Of a stretch of DNA of 33,139 nt, positions 25,325 to 33,139 are shown piece by piece. Both the position numbers and the translations under genes were made by a program. A model generated the notes under the pieces. It worked only from the letters and a program-made list of their open reading frames with translations, did not search any database and was not told where the DNA came from. Position 1 is the stretch's first letter; every line of letters begins with the position of its first letter. The DNA is from Candidatus Competibacteraceae bacterium (GTDB lineage: Bacteria; Pseudomonadota; Gammaproteobacteria; Competibacterales; Competibacteraceae): positions 1-33,139 of the forward strand of contig REEE01000254.1 of assembly GCA_007695245.1 (NCBI GenBank), in the 5' to 3' direction.

Positions 25325-25666
25325 ATGCACGAACTGTCGCTGTGTCTGGAGTTGATTCGCGTCATTGAGGACCACGCCCGCCGCCAATCCTTCCGCCGGG
25401 TGCGCGTGGTCCGGCTGGAGGTGGGCGCGCTGGCCGGGATCGAGATCGAGGCGCTGCGCTTCGGGTTCACCGCGGCGACCCAGGGCACGCTGGCCGAGGC
25501 GGCGGTGTTGGAGATCGAACAACCGCCCGGTCTGGCCGGGTGTCTGGATTGCGGGGCCGTGGTGGAAATCCGCAACCACGAGGACCCGTGTCCCCGCTGC
25601 GGCGGTTATTTTCTCCGCTCGCGCGGCGGCACGGAACTGCGGGTTCTGGAGTTGGAGGTGGAGTGA
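25325..25666 (+). CDS. hypA: hydrogenase nickel-incorporation protein HypA
   Basis: HypA is a metallochaperone that, with HypB, delivers nickel to [NiFe]-hydrogenase. The 113 residues match the family. The N-terminal M-H2-E nickel-binding motif is intact, and the zinc-binding loop has two pairs, C73-x2-C76 and C89-x2-C92. It sits 11 bp behind qor and is followed by a 130-bp gap and the convergent acnA. No hypB, other hyp gene or hydrogenase structural gene is in the window, so either the partners lie elsewhere or the protein has been recruited to another nickel enzyme. There is no strong ribosome-binding site, so coupling to qor translation is possible. Confidence 0.95.
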   Translation: MHELSLCLELIRVIEDHARRQSFRRVRVVRLEVGALAGIEIEALRFGFTAATQGTLAEAAVLEIEQPPGLAGCLDCGAVVEIRNHEDPCPRCGGYFLRSRGGTELRVLELEVE

Positions 25667-25796
25667 GGACGGCTGGCTTGGCGGACGCTCTTCAAACCGC
25701 CCATACGCCCCAACCGTCCAGCCGGGGTTCGTCGGTGATCCGCCGCGACCCATCACCGCGCGGGTCGTGGCGGAGCGTTTGGGCGATCGACGGCGA

Positions 25797-28565
25797 TCAC
25801 ACCATCTGCCGCAACACATACGGCAGGATGCCGCCGTGTTGGTAGTAGTGGATCTCCTGCGGCGTATCGATGCGCAGGGTGGCGACGAAAATTTTCACCG
25901 AGTCATCCCCGGCTCTGGCCGTGACGATCACCTCGCGGCCGCGCGCCAGGCCGCGCGCCAGCACCTCGGCGACCCCTTCGATCGCGAAGATCTCTTCGCC
26001 GGTGAGCCCCAACGTTGCCGGGGTTTCGCCAGATTTGAACTCCAGCGGCAAAATACCCATGCCGACCAGATTCGAACGGTGGATGCGCTCGTAGCTCTCC
26101 GCGAGCACCGCCCGCACGCCGAGGAGCAACGGTCCCTTGGCCGCCCAGTCGCGCGACGAACCCGATCCGTACTCCTTACCGGCGATGACCAGCAGCGGCA
26201 CGCCGTCCCGCGCGTAGCGCTCGGAGGCGTCGAAGATGCTCATCGTTGCGCCCGACGGCAGATGGCGGGTGACGCCGCCCTCGGTGCCGGGCGCCAGTCG
26301 GTTGCGCAGGCGCACGTTCGCGAAGGTGCCGCGCACCATGACCTCGTGGTTGCCGCGCCGCGAGCCGTAGGAATTGAAATCCCGGGGTTCGACGCCGTGC
26401 TCGATCAGATACCGGCCCGCCGGGCTGTCGGTCTTGATCGAGCCCGCCGGCGAGATATGGTCGGTCGTGATGCTGTCGCCGAGCAGCGCGAGCACGCGGG
26501 CGCCCGCGATCGGCGCGACCGGATCCGGCTCTTTGCGCAAAGTCGCGAAGTACGGCGGGAGCCGGACGTAGGTGGAGTCGGGCTCGAACTGGAACAGATC
26601 GCCCTCGGGCACGCTCAGCGACCGCCACGCTTCATCGCCGGTGTAGACGTCCGCATAAACCGCGCGGAACATCCGGGCGTCGACCGCCTGTTCGATGGTT
26701 TCGGCGACCTCGCGCTGGGTGGGCCAGAGATCCTTGAGGAAGACCGGCTGGCCGGCCGGATCGTGACCGAGCGGATCGCGGGTCAGATCGAGGTCGATGC
26801 GTCCGGCGAGGGCATACGCGACGACCAGCGGCGGCGACGCCAGGTAGTTGGCGCGCACCTCGGCATGCACCCGCCCCTCGAAGTTGCGGTTGCCCGAGAG
26901 GACGGCGGCCACCATCAGCTCGTTATCGGCGATGGCCCGCGACACCGCGGGTGGCAGGGGGCCGCTGTTGCCGATGCAGGTCGTGCAGCCGTAGCCGACC
27001 GTGAAGAACTTGATCTGCTCCAGGTACGCCAGCAAGCCGGCCGCCGCGAGGTACTCGGTCACCACCTTGGAGCCCGGGGCCAGGCTGGTCTTCACCCACG
27101 GTTGGGCCGTTAACCCGCGTTCGACCGCCTTCTTCGCGACCAACCCGGCGGCGATCAGTACCGACGGATTCGACGTGTTGGTGCAACTGGTGATGGCGCA
27201 GATGACCACGGAACCATCCGTGACGTTCGGGTCGGCGGCGACGGCCGGCGGAGTGGTTGCCGGCGACGACGGTTGCAGGCCGCCGGCGTCGAGTTCCGCA
27301 AGGTTGGCGGTGGCGCTGCTGGGCGGTGGGGTTTCCCGGACCTCGCTCGCGGATTTGGGTGCCTTGGGACGGGCGTGGTGGGCGGCCAGCGCGGCTTCGA
27401 AGGACTGCTGGACGGCGCCGAGGCGCACCCGGTCCTGCGGACGCATCGGCCCGGCCAGACTCGGCTCGACGGTCGACAGGTCGAGGGACAACACCTCGCT
27501 GTACTCCGCCTCGGGCGCGCCCGGCATCAGGAACAGACCCTGCTCTCGGGCATAGGCTTCGACCAGGGCGACCTGGGCCTCCGGGCGGCCGGAGAAGCGC
27601 AGGTAGCGCAGCGTTTCGGCGTCGATGGGGAAGAGACCGCAGGTGGCCCCGTACTCGGGTGCCATGTTGGCAATCGTCGCCCGGTCGGCCAGCGGCAGCC
27701 CGAGCACGCCCTCGCCGAAGAATTCGACGAACTTGCCGACCACGCCGTGCTGGCGCAACATCTGAGTGATCGTCAGCACCAGATCGGTCGCCGTCGTGCC
27801 CTCGGGCAACTGGCCGGTGAGACGCACGCCGATCACTTGGGGCAGGAGCATGCTGACCGGTTGCCCGAGCATGGCGGCCTCGGCCTCGATCCCGCCGACG
27901 CCCCAGCCCAGGCAGCCGAGGCCGTTGATCATCGTGGTGTGCGAATCGGTGCCGACCAGGGTGTCGGGATAGGCCTGGCCGTCCGCGGCCATGACCACGC
28001 GCGCGAGAAATTCGAGGTTGACTTGATGGACGATGCCGGTGTCGGGCGGCACGCACTGGAAGTTGTGAAACGCCTGTTGTCCCCACTTGAGGAACCGGTA
28101 GCGCTCGCGGTTGCGAGAAAATTCGAGGTCGGCGTTCTGCCGGAGCGCGTCCCGGCTGCCGAACGCATCGACCTGCACCGAGTGATCGATGACCAGTTCG
28201 ACCGGTTGGAGCGGGTTGATCGTCTTCGGATCGCCGCCCAGGCGCAGGACGGCTTCGCGCATCGCCGCCAGGTCGACGACCGCCGGGACGCCGGTGAAGT
28301 CCTGCAACAGCACGCGCGCCGGCGTGAAGGCGATCTCCTGGGTCGGCGCGGCTTGGGCCTGCCACCGGGCGACGGCTTCGATATCTTCGGGGCGGACGGA
28401 GCGTCCGTCTTCGGTGCGGAGGAGATTTTCGAGCAGGATTTTGAGCGAAAACGGCAAATGCGCGACGGTCGGGTATGTTGGATAGAGGGCGTCGAGCCGG
28501 TGGATGCCGAAAGTCTGGCCCGCAACGGTGAGGTTGGCTTGGCTGCCGAATGAGTTAAGGCCCAT
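25797..28565 (-). CDS. acnA: aconitate hydratase A
   Basis: AcnA isomerises citrate to isocitrate in the TCA cycle using a [4Fe-4S] cluster. The 922 residues fit the AcnA/IRP1 type (about 890). The cluster ligands are C461 in S-C-T-N-T and C527/C530 in G-C-T-T-C-I-G-N-S-G. All three sit 24 residues beyond their IRP1 equivalents (437/503/506), which shows the architecture is colinear. A D-S-H-T-T segment and the C-terminal swivel-domain motif Y-G-S-G-S-S-R-D-W-A-A-K-G are present. Residues about 398-447 are a Pro/Ser/Ala-rich linker, longer than in most relatives and the likely cause of the extra length. GAGGA lies 7 bases upstream of the ATG. It is convergent with hypA and has no visible operon partner. 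Confidence 0.97.
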   Translation of the reverse strand: MGLNSFGSQANLTVAGQTFGIHRLDALYPTYPTVAHLPFSLKILLENLLRTEDGRSVRPEDIEAVARWQAQAAPTQEIAFTPARVLLQDFTGVPAVVDLAAMREAVLRLGGDPKTINPLQPVELVIDHSVQVDAFGSRDALRQNADLEFSRNRERYRFLKWGQQAFHNFQCVPPDTGIVHQVNLEFLARVVMAADGQAYPDTLVGTDSHTTMINGLGCLGWGVGGIEAEAAMLGQPVSMLLPQVIGVRLTGQLPEGTTATDLVLTITQMLRQHGVVGKFVEFFGEGVLGLPLADRATIANMAPEYGATCGLFPIDAETLRYLRFSGRPEAQVALVEAYAREQGLFLMPGAPEAEYSEVLSLDLSTVEPSLAGPMRPQDRVRLGAVQQSFEAALAAHHARPKAPKSASEVRETPPPSSATANLAELDAGGLQPSSPATTPPAVAADPNVTDGSVVICAITSCTNTSNPSVLIAAGLVAKKAVERGLTAQPWVKTSLAPGSKVVTEYLAAAGLLAYLEQIKFFTVGYGCTTCIGNSGPLPPAVSRAIADNELMVAAVLSGNRNFEGRVHAEVRANYLASPPLVVAYALAGRIDLDLTRDPLGHDPAGQPVFLKDLWPTQREVAETIEQAVDARMFRAVYADVYTGDEAWRSLSVPEGDLFQFEPDSTYVRLPPYFATLRKEPDPVAPIAGARVLALLGDSITTDHISPAGSIKTDSPAGRYLIEHGVEPRDFNSYGSRRGNHEVMVRGTFANVRLRNRLAPGTEGGVTRHLPSGATMSIFDASERYARDGVPLLVIAGKEYGSGSSRDWAAKGPLLLGVRAVLAESYERIHRSNLVGMGILPLEFKSGETPATLGLTGEEIFAIEGVAEVLARGLARGREVIVTARAGDDSVKIFVATLRIDTPQEIHYYQHGGILPYVLRQMV

Positions 28566-28810
28566 GGGGAATCCTCGTCGTGGGTGGGTGGTTGAGAGAC
28601 CTCGATGGTCGGGTGCGCTCCGCGTCCGGCGGCCGAGCGGGAAGCGCGCGGTTCGGGGATATACTCCCAGCGGGGCGGACCGGCCGGGACTACTTCGTCG
28701 TCACGGAGGTCGAGGCGCGGTCCCGCCGCTTGGGGCGTTCGGGTCGCTGGAATTTTTCGAGCCTACAATAGTGAGGCTTACCCTTCTTGACAGCGCGATT
28801 GGAGGTTTTG

Positions 28811-29149
28811 ATGATCGTGACATTTCGCAGTAAAGCATACGCCGATATCATGATGTTTGGGGATATCGCCGTCCGCTTACTCAAGCTGATGGGACACAGC
28901 GGAACCGTGCCGAGCGCGCTCCTGGCCGAGGACGTGCCCGCGGCTCTGGAGCGCTTGAAAGCGGCCGTCGCGGCCAACAAGGCGGCCGAGGAAGCAGCGG
29001 ACGACGTTCGGAAAGACAGCGACGCTGAAGGCGAAGACGATGAAAAATCCGACGAGCACTCGGTCGCTTTAGCGCATCGCGCCTTACCTTTGATCGAGTT
29101 GCTCGCGGCCTCCGCAACGGCGCAATGCGACGTGATGTGGGATCAATAG
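28811..29149 (+). CDS. DUF1840 family protein
   Basis: This 112-residue soluble protein has an N-terminal block M-I-V-T-F-R-S-K-A-Y-A-D-I-M-M-F-G-D and L-M-G-H-S-G-T-V-P-S-A-L-L, which I recognise as the signature of DUF1840. The family is found mainly in Beta- and Gammaproteobacteria and has no known function. A middle segment (about 60-82) is very acidic and Ala-rich, then a helical C-terminus follows. The ATG at 28811 was chosen over 28787 because a perfect GGAGG lies 5 bases upstream and the family begins there. It is followed 58 bp later by the FAD oxidoreductase gene in the same direction. Confidence 0.88.
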   Translation: MIVTFRSKAYADIMMFGDIAVRLLKLMGHSGTVPSALLAEDVPAALERLKAAVAANKAAEEAADDVRKDSDAEGEDDEKSDEHSVALAHRALPLIELLAASATAQCDVMWDQ

Positions 29150-29207
29150 CGGCGCACCGTCAGCCGGCCTGCCCGGTTCATGGCCTCAATTGTTAAGGAG
29201 CAAACCG

Positions 29208-30455
29208 ATGTCCCGGGAAACCATCGTCCTCGGCGCCGGCATGGTCGGAGTGAGCGTTGCTTATCACCTGGCGCAACGTGGCCGTCCGGTGTTACTCATC
29301 GATCGCCGGTCTCCAGGGCAGGAAACCTCCTTCGGCAATGCGGGGATTATCCAGCGCGAAGCCATCTACCCCTACCCCTTTCCCCACGACCTGAAAACCC
29401 TGCTGCGGGTTTTGCCCAACCGCGGCATCGATATCCGCTATCGTCCCATGGATATGGTGGCGGCCGCCGGCCCGTTATTCAGCTATTGGCGAAACTCTTT
29501 TCCGAAACGTTACGAAAAAATCGTACCTGAATACGCCTCCCTGATCGCTTTATCCACCCAGGAACATGCGCCCATGATTGCGGCGGCGGGCGCGGCGCAT
29601 CTGGTGCGCGAAGAGGGTTGGCTGGAGCTGTATCGAACCGCTCAAGCCCTGGACGGACGCGCGCAAAAAGCCCGGATCGCGGTAAAGGATTATGGCGTTC
29701 TCGCGGAACGACTGGATCGCCGACAACTCGATCGGATGCAGCCGGACCTCTCTGCTTCGGTGATCGGCGCGCTGCACTGGCAAAACTCCTGGACGGTCGC
29801 CTCTCCCGGCGACCTGGTTCTGGCCTACGCCAAAGCCTTCGAAAACCAGGGGGGTCGCTGGTTGCGGGCGGAGCTGCGGAGCGTGGCACCCGCCGCGAAC
29901 GGCTGGCGCGTGACGACCGCCGAGGGCGCTCATGAAGCCGCCGAAGTCGTCATCGCGCTGGGGCCATGGTCGGCGCGGTTCGCTAAAACGCTGGGTTACC
30001 ACCTGCCGCTCTTCGTCAAACGCGGTTATCACATGCATTACGCCCAGCCGGAAACGCGCAGGTTGCGCCATTGGCTCATGGATGCGGAAAAGGGGTATCT
30101 GCTGGAACCGATGACCGCGGGGATTCGCCTGACCACCGGCGCCGAACTGGCGAATCTGGACGCGCCGCCGAATTACGGTCAACTGGACGCCGCGGAAAGA
30201 GTGGCCCGCGAACTTTATCCCATAGGCCAACGGTTGGAACCGTTACCCTGGAAAGGCGCCCGCCCCTGCACGCCGGACATGAAACCGATCATCGGTCCCG
30301 CGCCGAAACACCCCGGTCTCTGGTTCGCTTTCGGACATGGTCATCAGGGTTTTACTCTCGGACCCGCCACCGGCCGCCTGCTGGCGGAAATGATGGAAGG
30401 TGAACCGCCGGCCATCGATATGACGCCATTCCGGGTCGAGCGGTTTTGCGCTTAG
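29208..30455 (+). CDS. FAD-dependent oxidoreductase, DadA-like (DAO family)
   Basis: This 415-residue flavoprotein belongs to the D-amino-acid oxidase/dehydrogenase family. The Rossmann motif V-L-G-A-G-M-V-G-V-S-V-A-Y-H-L-A lies at residues 7-22, followed by the acidic L-L-I-D end of strand 2. S-F-G-N-A-G near residue 45 is the conserved FAD contact of DadA. The C-terminal G-H-G-H-Q-G-F-T-L-G-P-A-T-G is the family's second FAD motif. DadA oxidises D-amino acids, especially D-alanine, passing electrons to the respiratory chain, and is a little longer (about 430). The substrate here is not settled by sequence, and no alr/dadX racemase is nearby. AAGGAG lies 7 bases before the ATG and fixes the start. 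Confidence 0.88.
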   Translation: MSRETIVLGAGMVGVSVAYHLAQRGRPVLLIDRRSPGQETSFGNAGIIQREAIYPYPFPHDLKTLLRVLPNRGIDIRYRPMDMVAAAGPLFSYWRNSFPKRYEKIVPEYASLIALSTQEHAPMIAAAGAAHLVREEGWLELYRTAQALDGRAQKARIAVKDYGVLAERLDRRQLDRMQPDLSASVIGALHWQNSWTVASPGDLVLAYAKAFENQGGRWLRAELRSVAPAANGWRVTTAEGAHEAAEVVIALGPWSARFAKTLGYHLPLFVKRGYHMHYAQPETRRLRHWLMDAEKGYLLEPMTAGIRLTTGAELANLDAPPNYGQLDAAERVARELYPIGQRLEPLPWKGARPCTPDMKPIIGPAPKHPGLWFAFGHGHQGFTLGPATGRLLAEMMEGEPPAIDMTPFRVERFCA

Positions 30456-30490
30456 CGGCATTTTGACATGGCCTGTGGCCGAGCCAACCC

Positions 30491-32566
30491 TCAGACCGCG
30501 AGCACCCGGCTGCGTCCGGCCTGCAGAATCCGCTGGCGCAGTTCGAGCCAGCCAAATTGTTCGGCCAGTTCGGCGACGACCGATAATCGCTCCCACGACC
30601 GCTCGACCACGACCGGATGATCCGGCGTGCTGGCGTCGGCCAGTAAGCGGTCGGTCAGGCGATTCAGAAAGCGGTGCGTTTCGGCGACCGCGTCCTGGAG
30701 CGGAAGGGTCGGCGCGGCGGCCTCCAGATGCGTGGTGAGTCGGTACAACAAACCCAGTTGCCGCAGGCGCCCCACGAACAGTCGCCGCTCCTGCTCGAGC
30801 GCTGGAGCGCTGGCTTCATCGGGATGCGCCTCATGACGGATCTGCTGGACCAGTTCCCGACCGATCAGCCGTCCGAGCCGGCGGAGATTGTCGAAAAATT
30901 CGGTCACCACCATACCCCCGGGATGGGTCGCCTCGACCGCGGCGGGCTCGCCGCCTTCGAGCAACCGTTCCACCAATACAATCAGCTCCTCGATCTCGAC
31001 CAGCAGGCTGGCCACGCCGAACCGCGCCAAGGGATCGCGGCGGTCGAGAAACTGGCGAATCAGGGTGTTGACCTTGCCCATGACCTGGTTGGCGAACAGC
31101 AACAACATCTGTTGTACGCTACGGCCCTCGGTCTCCGCGCCCAGTTCCTCCAAGGCCAGTTGCAACAGATCCAGCCGCAGGAAATCGGCGGAAATCCGCG
31201 TCAGTTGGGGACTATCGTCGTCGAACAGCAAGCGGTTCAAGGTATTCGCGTAAGCCATGAAACCACCGCTCAATTCCTGGACGAGACCGGCGTGCGCCGC
31301 CGCCGCCGCTGATCCCGCGCCCAACCGGCGTCCGGCGTTCCGCAGCAAGGCCAGCAGATGCACTCGCTCCAACCAATCCCCGCGAGCATCCTGGAGCGCA
31401 CGGCCCGGCAATGGCGCGTCGCGTCGAATCAGTTCCACCAGAACCGCCAACCCTTCTCCCTCACAGACCTCCCGCAACCGCCGAGCTTCGGCGGCGCGCA
31501 CCGCGGAATCAGCCGGCGCGGAGGTCTCCGCCGCGAACCAGGCCTCCAGGTTGTCCTGGAATTCCTGAAGCCGCCGCCCCGTGGTCCGCTCGGTCAGACA
31601 TTCACGCACCAGGTTCGTCAGTCGCTCCACGCGCACCGACCGGTCCGCAATCGCGACCGTGCGCTCTCCAGCAGTCGCGGTCGATGGCACACTCGACTGC
31701 GGCGAACGTCTTCCCGGGATGATCACCGTCGCTTCCCGCAGGACGGTCCGGGTTTGACGCAGCGCCGCCGCGAACTCACGGGCGCTGGTGAAGCGCTGCG
31801 CGCGATCCTTGGCCAGCGCCCGGCGCAGGATGGGATCGAACACCGCGGGTAATTCCCGCTTGACCGCCGAAGGCGTTGGCGGGTCTTCATAAAGCACACG
31901 CTGCATCAACGTCGCCAGCGAATCGGCGGTGAACGGCCTCTGACCGGTCAGCAGCAGATAGAGCACGACGCCGGCCGCGAACAGATCGGCGCGGCCGTCC
32001 AGTGGCTCGCCCCGCAGTTGTTCCGGGGCCATGTAGGTGGGCGACCCCAGCAGATCGCCGGTCTGGGTGAGTTCCGAGCCGCCGACGTGGGCGATGCCGA
32101 AATCGGTCAGAACCAGGGTGAAATCCTGGCGCACCAGAATGTTGGCGGGTTTGACATCGCGGTGAATCACACCCTGGTCGTGGGCGTAGGCCAGCGCGTT
32201 CAACACCTGCAGCAGGAGGGCCAGACTCATCCCCAGCGGCAGTTCCGGGTGCTGTTCCAACAACCGTCCGAGTTCCTGACCGGGGATTAGATCCATCACC
32301 AGATAGAGGTTCTCGTCCTGCTCGCCATAATCCCGTACCCGGACGATGCGAGGATGCCGCAGACGCTGGCCGATCTCGGCCTCCTGACGAAAACGCGCCA
32401 GGATGGAGCCGCGCTCCGGTCCCACCAGCAAATCGGTGCGCAAGGTCTTGATAGCGACCGGTTCGCCCGAGTCGCCGCCGACGCCGCGATAGACGACGCC
32501 CATGGCGCCGCGTCCCAGCAGCGCCTCAATCCGATAGGCGCCGAGGGTCTGACCGGCTCGCAGCAT
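30491..32566 (-). CDS. Hanks-type Ser/Thr protein kinase with long unknown C-terminal region
   Basis: This 691-residue protein has a complete eukaryotic-like kinase domain at about 10-275: P-loop G-R-G-A-M-G-V-V-Y, K40 in A-I-K, catalytic H-R-D137-V-K-P-A-N, D155-F-G, A-P-E at 180-182, and D194 in the R-A-D-L-F segment. It should be active. A Pro/Ser/Thr-rich linker (about 275-310) leads to nearly 380 residues of Leu/Glu/Arg-rich, apparently all-helical sequence that I do not recognise. No transmembrane helix or PASTA repeat is visible, so it is probably cytoplasmic. It lies 41 bp downstream of a STAS gene on the same strand, suggesting that the STAS protein is a partner or substrate. No PP2C phosphatase is in the window. 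Confidence 0.93.
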   Translation of the reverse strand: MLRAGQTLGAYRIEALLGRGAMGVVYRGVGGDSGEPVAIKTLRTDLLVGPERGSILARFRQEAEIGQRLRHPRIVRVRDYGEQDENLYLVMDLIPGQELGRLLEQHPELPLGMSLALLLQVLNALAYAHDQGVIHRDVKPANILVRQDFTLVLTDFGIAHVGGSELTQTGDLLGSPTYMAPEQLRGEPLDGRADLFAAGVVLYLLLTGQRPFTADSLATLMQRVLYEDPPTPSAVKRELPAVFDPILRRALAKDRAQRFTSAREFAAALRQTRTVLREATVIIPGRRSPQSSVPSTATAGERTVAIADRSVRVERLTNLVRECLTERTTGRRLQEFQDNLEAWFAAETSAPADSAVRAAEARRLREVCEGEGLAVLVELIRRDAPLPGRALQDARGDWLERVHLLALLRNAGRRLGAGSAAAAAHAGLVQELSGGFMAYANTLNRLLFDDDSPQLTRISADFLRLDLLQLALEELGAETEGRSVQQMLLLFANQVMGKVNTLIRQFLDRRDPLARFGVASLLVEIEELIVLVERLLEGGEPAAVEATHPGGMVVTEFFDNLRRLGRLIGRELVQQIRHEAHPDEASAPALEQERRLFVGRLRQLGLLYRLTTHLEAAAPTLPLQDAVAETHRFLNRLTDRLLADASTPDHPVVVERSWERLSVVAELAEQFGWLELRQRILQAGRSRVLAV

Positions 32567-32607
32567 GGCTCAGGGTCCCAGCGTGATCGCCGTCGGTCGC
32601 CGGGCCG

Positions 32608-32940
32608 TCAGGCCAGGGCGGCGGCCGCTTCGGCTGCGGTGGGGTAAATGGCGAAGATCGCCGAAAACCCGCTGATATCGAATACTTCGCGGACGTTCTC
32701 GCGCAACGAAGCCAAAGCCAGCCGCCCGCCGCTGCCGCGGTTGTGCTTGGCCGCGACCAGCAAGACCCGCAACCCGGCGCTACTGATGTAATCCAGCGCC
32801 GCGCCATCCACCACCACCGCGCCGCTTTGGTCCAGGGCCGCCAGCAGGCGGGTTTCAAACGCGCGGCAGGTCAGGCTGTCCAGCCGGCCCGCCGGTTCCA
32901 GAATGAGAACATCTCCTTGCTGTCGTTCCTGAATTTCCAT
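32608..32940 (-). CDS. STAS-domain protein (anti-anti-sigma factor type)
   Basis: This single-domain STAS protein of 110 residues belongs to the SpoIIAA/RsbV-like group. Features are the N-terminal strand V-L-I-L-E-P-A-G-R-L, V-V-V-D-G-A-A-L-D50, then Y-I-S53-S54-A-G-L-R-V-L. One of the two Ser lies at the position phosphorylated in anti-anti-sigma factors. In partner-switching systems the dephosphorylated STAS protein binds a kinase/anti-sigma factor. Here the adjacent gene is a Hanks-type kinase rather than an RsbW-type one, so the regulatory target is unknown. Two ATGs are in tandem (32943 and 32940). GGAG is 2 bases from the first and 5 from the second, favouring the second. The DnaA-box-like array begins 10 bp upstream. 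Confidence 0.9.
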   Translation of the reverse strand: MEIQERQQGDVLILEPAGRLDSLTCRAFETRLLAALDQSGAVVVDGAALDYISSAGLRVLLVAAKHNRGSGGRLALASLRENVREVFDISGFSAIFAIYPTAAEAAAALA

Positions 32941-32950
32941 CATGGCTCCA

Positions 32951-33015
32951 CAATGATTCACAATTATTCACAATTATTCACAATTATTCACAATTATTCA
33001 CAATGATCCACAATC
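32951..33015. repeat. 10-bp tandem array of DnaA-box-like units upstream of STAS gene
   Basis: Six 10-bp units (CAATTATTCA with edge variants) plus a partial seventh. Across unit boundaries they create four exact matches to the DnaA-box consensus TTATNCACA, each TTATTCACA, at 32964, 32974, 32984 and 32994. Two one-mismatch copies flank them: TGATTCACA at 32954 and TGATCCACA at 33004. All face the same way at a 10-bp period. The array ends 2 bp from the GGAG of the STAS gene, so it lies in that gene's leader or promoter. Confidence 0.93.
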
Positions 33016-33065
33016 ACTGATGAGTTTTCAGGCCTTGATCATCGTTCTGGCCACGCTGGGGATTT

Positions 33066-33139
33066 TAGCCACGGAAGGACACGGAATACACTGAAGAAAC
33101 AAAGAATCTTCCGTGTTATTCCGTGTGTTTCCGTGGCCT
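33066..33139. repeat. imperfect inverted-repeat element reaching the window edge
   Basis: A left arm of 32 bases (33066-33097) and a right arm of 33 bases (33107-33139) pair with only a few mismatches and one bulge, around a 9-base loop. Each arm contains repeated CACGGAA-type words (A-C-G-G-A-A spaced about 10-11 bases). It is non-coding and resembles small palindromic intergenic repeats of the MITE/REP kind. The right boundary may lie outside the window. Confidence 0.85.

Noticed and set aside
28580-28771. Possible 63-codon gene between acnA and the DUF1840 gene
   Set aside because: No ribosome-binding site, Arg/Gly-rich translation typical of GC-rich non-coding DNA, and two other frames are equally open. 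The 245-bp gap is better seen as a divergent promoter region.
28760-28778. Small inverted repeat AGCCT/AGGCT around a TACAAT -10-like hexamer upstream of the DUF1840 gene
   Set aside because: Only 5-bp arms and no matching -35 element at the right spacing; chance is likely.

Overview
The window is a stretch of GC-rich bacterial chromosome with dense housekeeping genes and no rRNA, tRNA, CRISPR array, phage or intact insertion sequence that I can see. Gene content and order point to a gammaproteobacterium: glnA-ntrB-ntrC, rpe-gph-trpE, apaH-folA, trmL and pepN. A class I PHA synthase with a phasin beside it shows that the organism stores polyhydroxyalkanoate. A PHA-accumulating lineage such as Competibacteraceae would fit, but that placement is a guess.

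Layout, left to right. (1) 1-3014: the last codons of a possible ParE/RelE-type toxin (+), then trmL and the ntrB-ntrC two-component pair, all on the minus strand. (2) 3015-5128: glnA (minus) with a textbook nitrogen-regulated promoter (a sigma-54 core plus two NtrC enhancer dyads), and an 8-bp tandem repeat upstream. (3) 5129-10926 (+): pepN, phasin, PHA synthase and a bacteriohemerythrin. Strong intrinsic terminators follow the phasin and PHA synthase genes, so these are separate transcription units. (4) 10962-14884 (minus): a small membrane protein, aspS, nudB, apaH and folA. aspS-nudB abut and apaH-folA overlap by 4 bp. (5) 14925-17978 (minus): rpe, gph and trpE. The trpE stop codon lies inside an AT-rich tandem repeat. 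(6) 18165-19617: a tiny C4 zinc-ribbon protein (+) facing a degenerate EAL-HDOD signalling protein (minus). (7) 19905-24197 (minus): an RND efflux permease and its lipoprotein adaptor, with no outer-membrane channel gene. (8) 24336-25666 (+): a quinone oxidoreductase and an orphan hypA. (9) 25797-28565 (minus): acnA. (10) 28811-30455 (+): a DUF1840 protein and a DadA-like FAD oxidoreductase. (11) 30491-32940 (minus): a STAS protein and a Hanks-type Ser/Thr kinase with a long uncharacterised C-terminal region. They are preceded by a 10-bp tandem array of DnaA-box-like units and by an inverted-repeat element that reaches the window edge.

The clearest functional story is nitrogen control. NtrB senses and signals, NtrC binds paired dyads about 98 and 128 bp upstream of the predicted sigma-54 start of glnA, and a further dyad ahead of ntrB suggests autoregulation. 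The least explained parts are the kinase C-terminal region with its STAS partner, the DnaA-box-like array, and the recurring short intergenic tandem repeats with units of 7/8, 8, 10 and 11 bp. I see no clear evidence of a wholly new multi-gene system.
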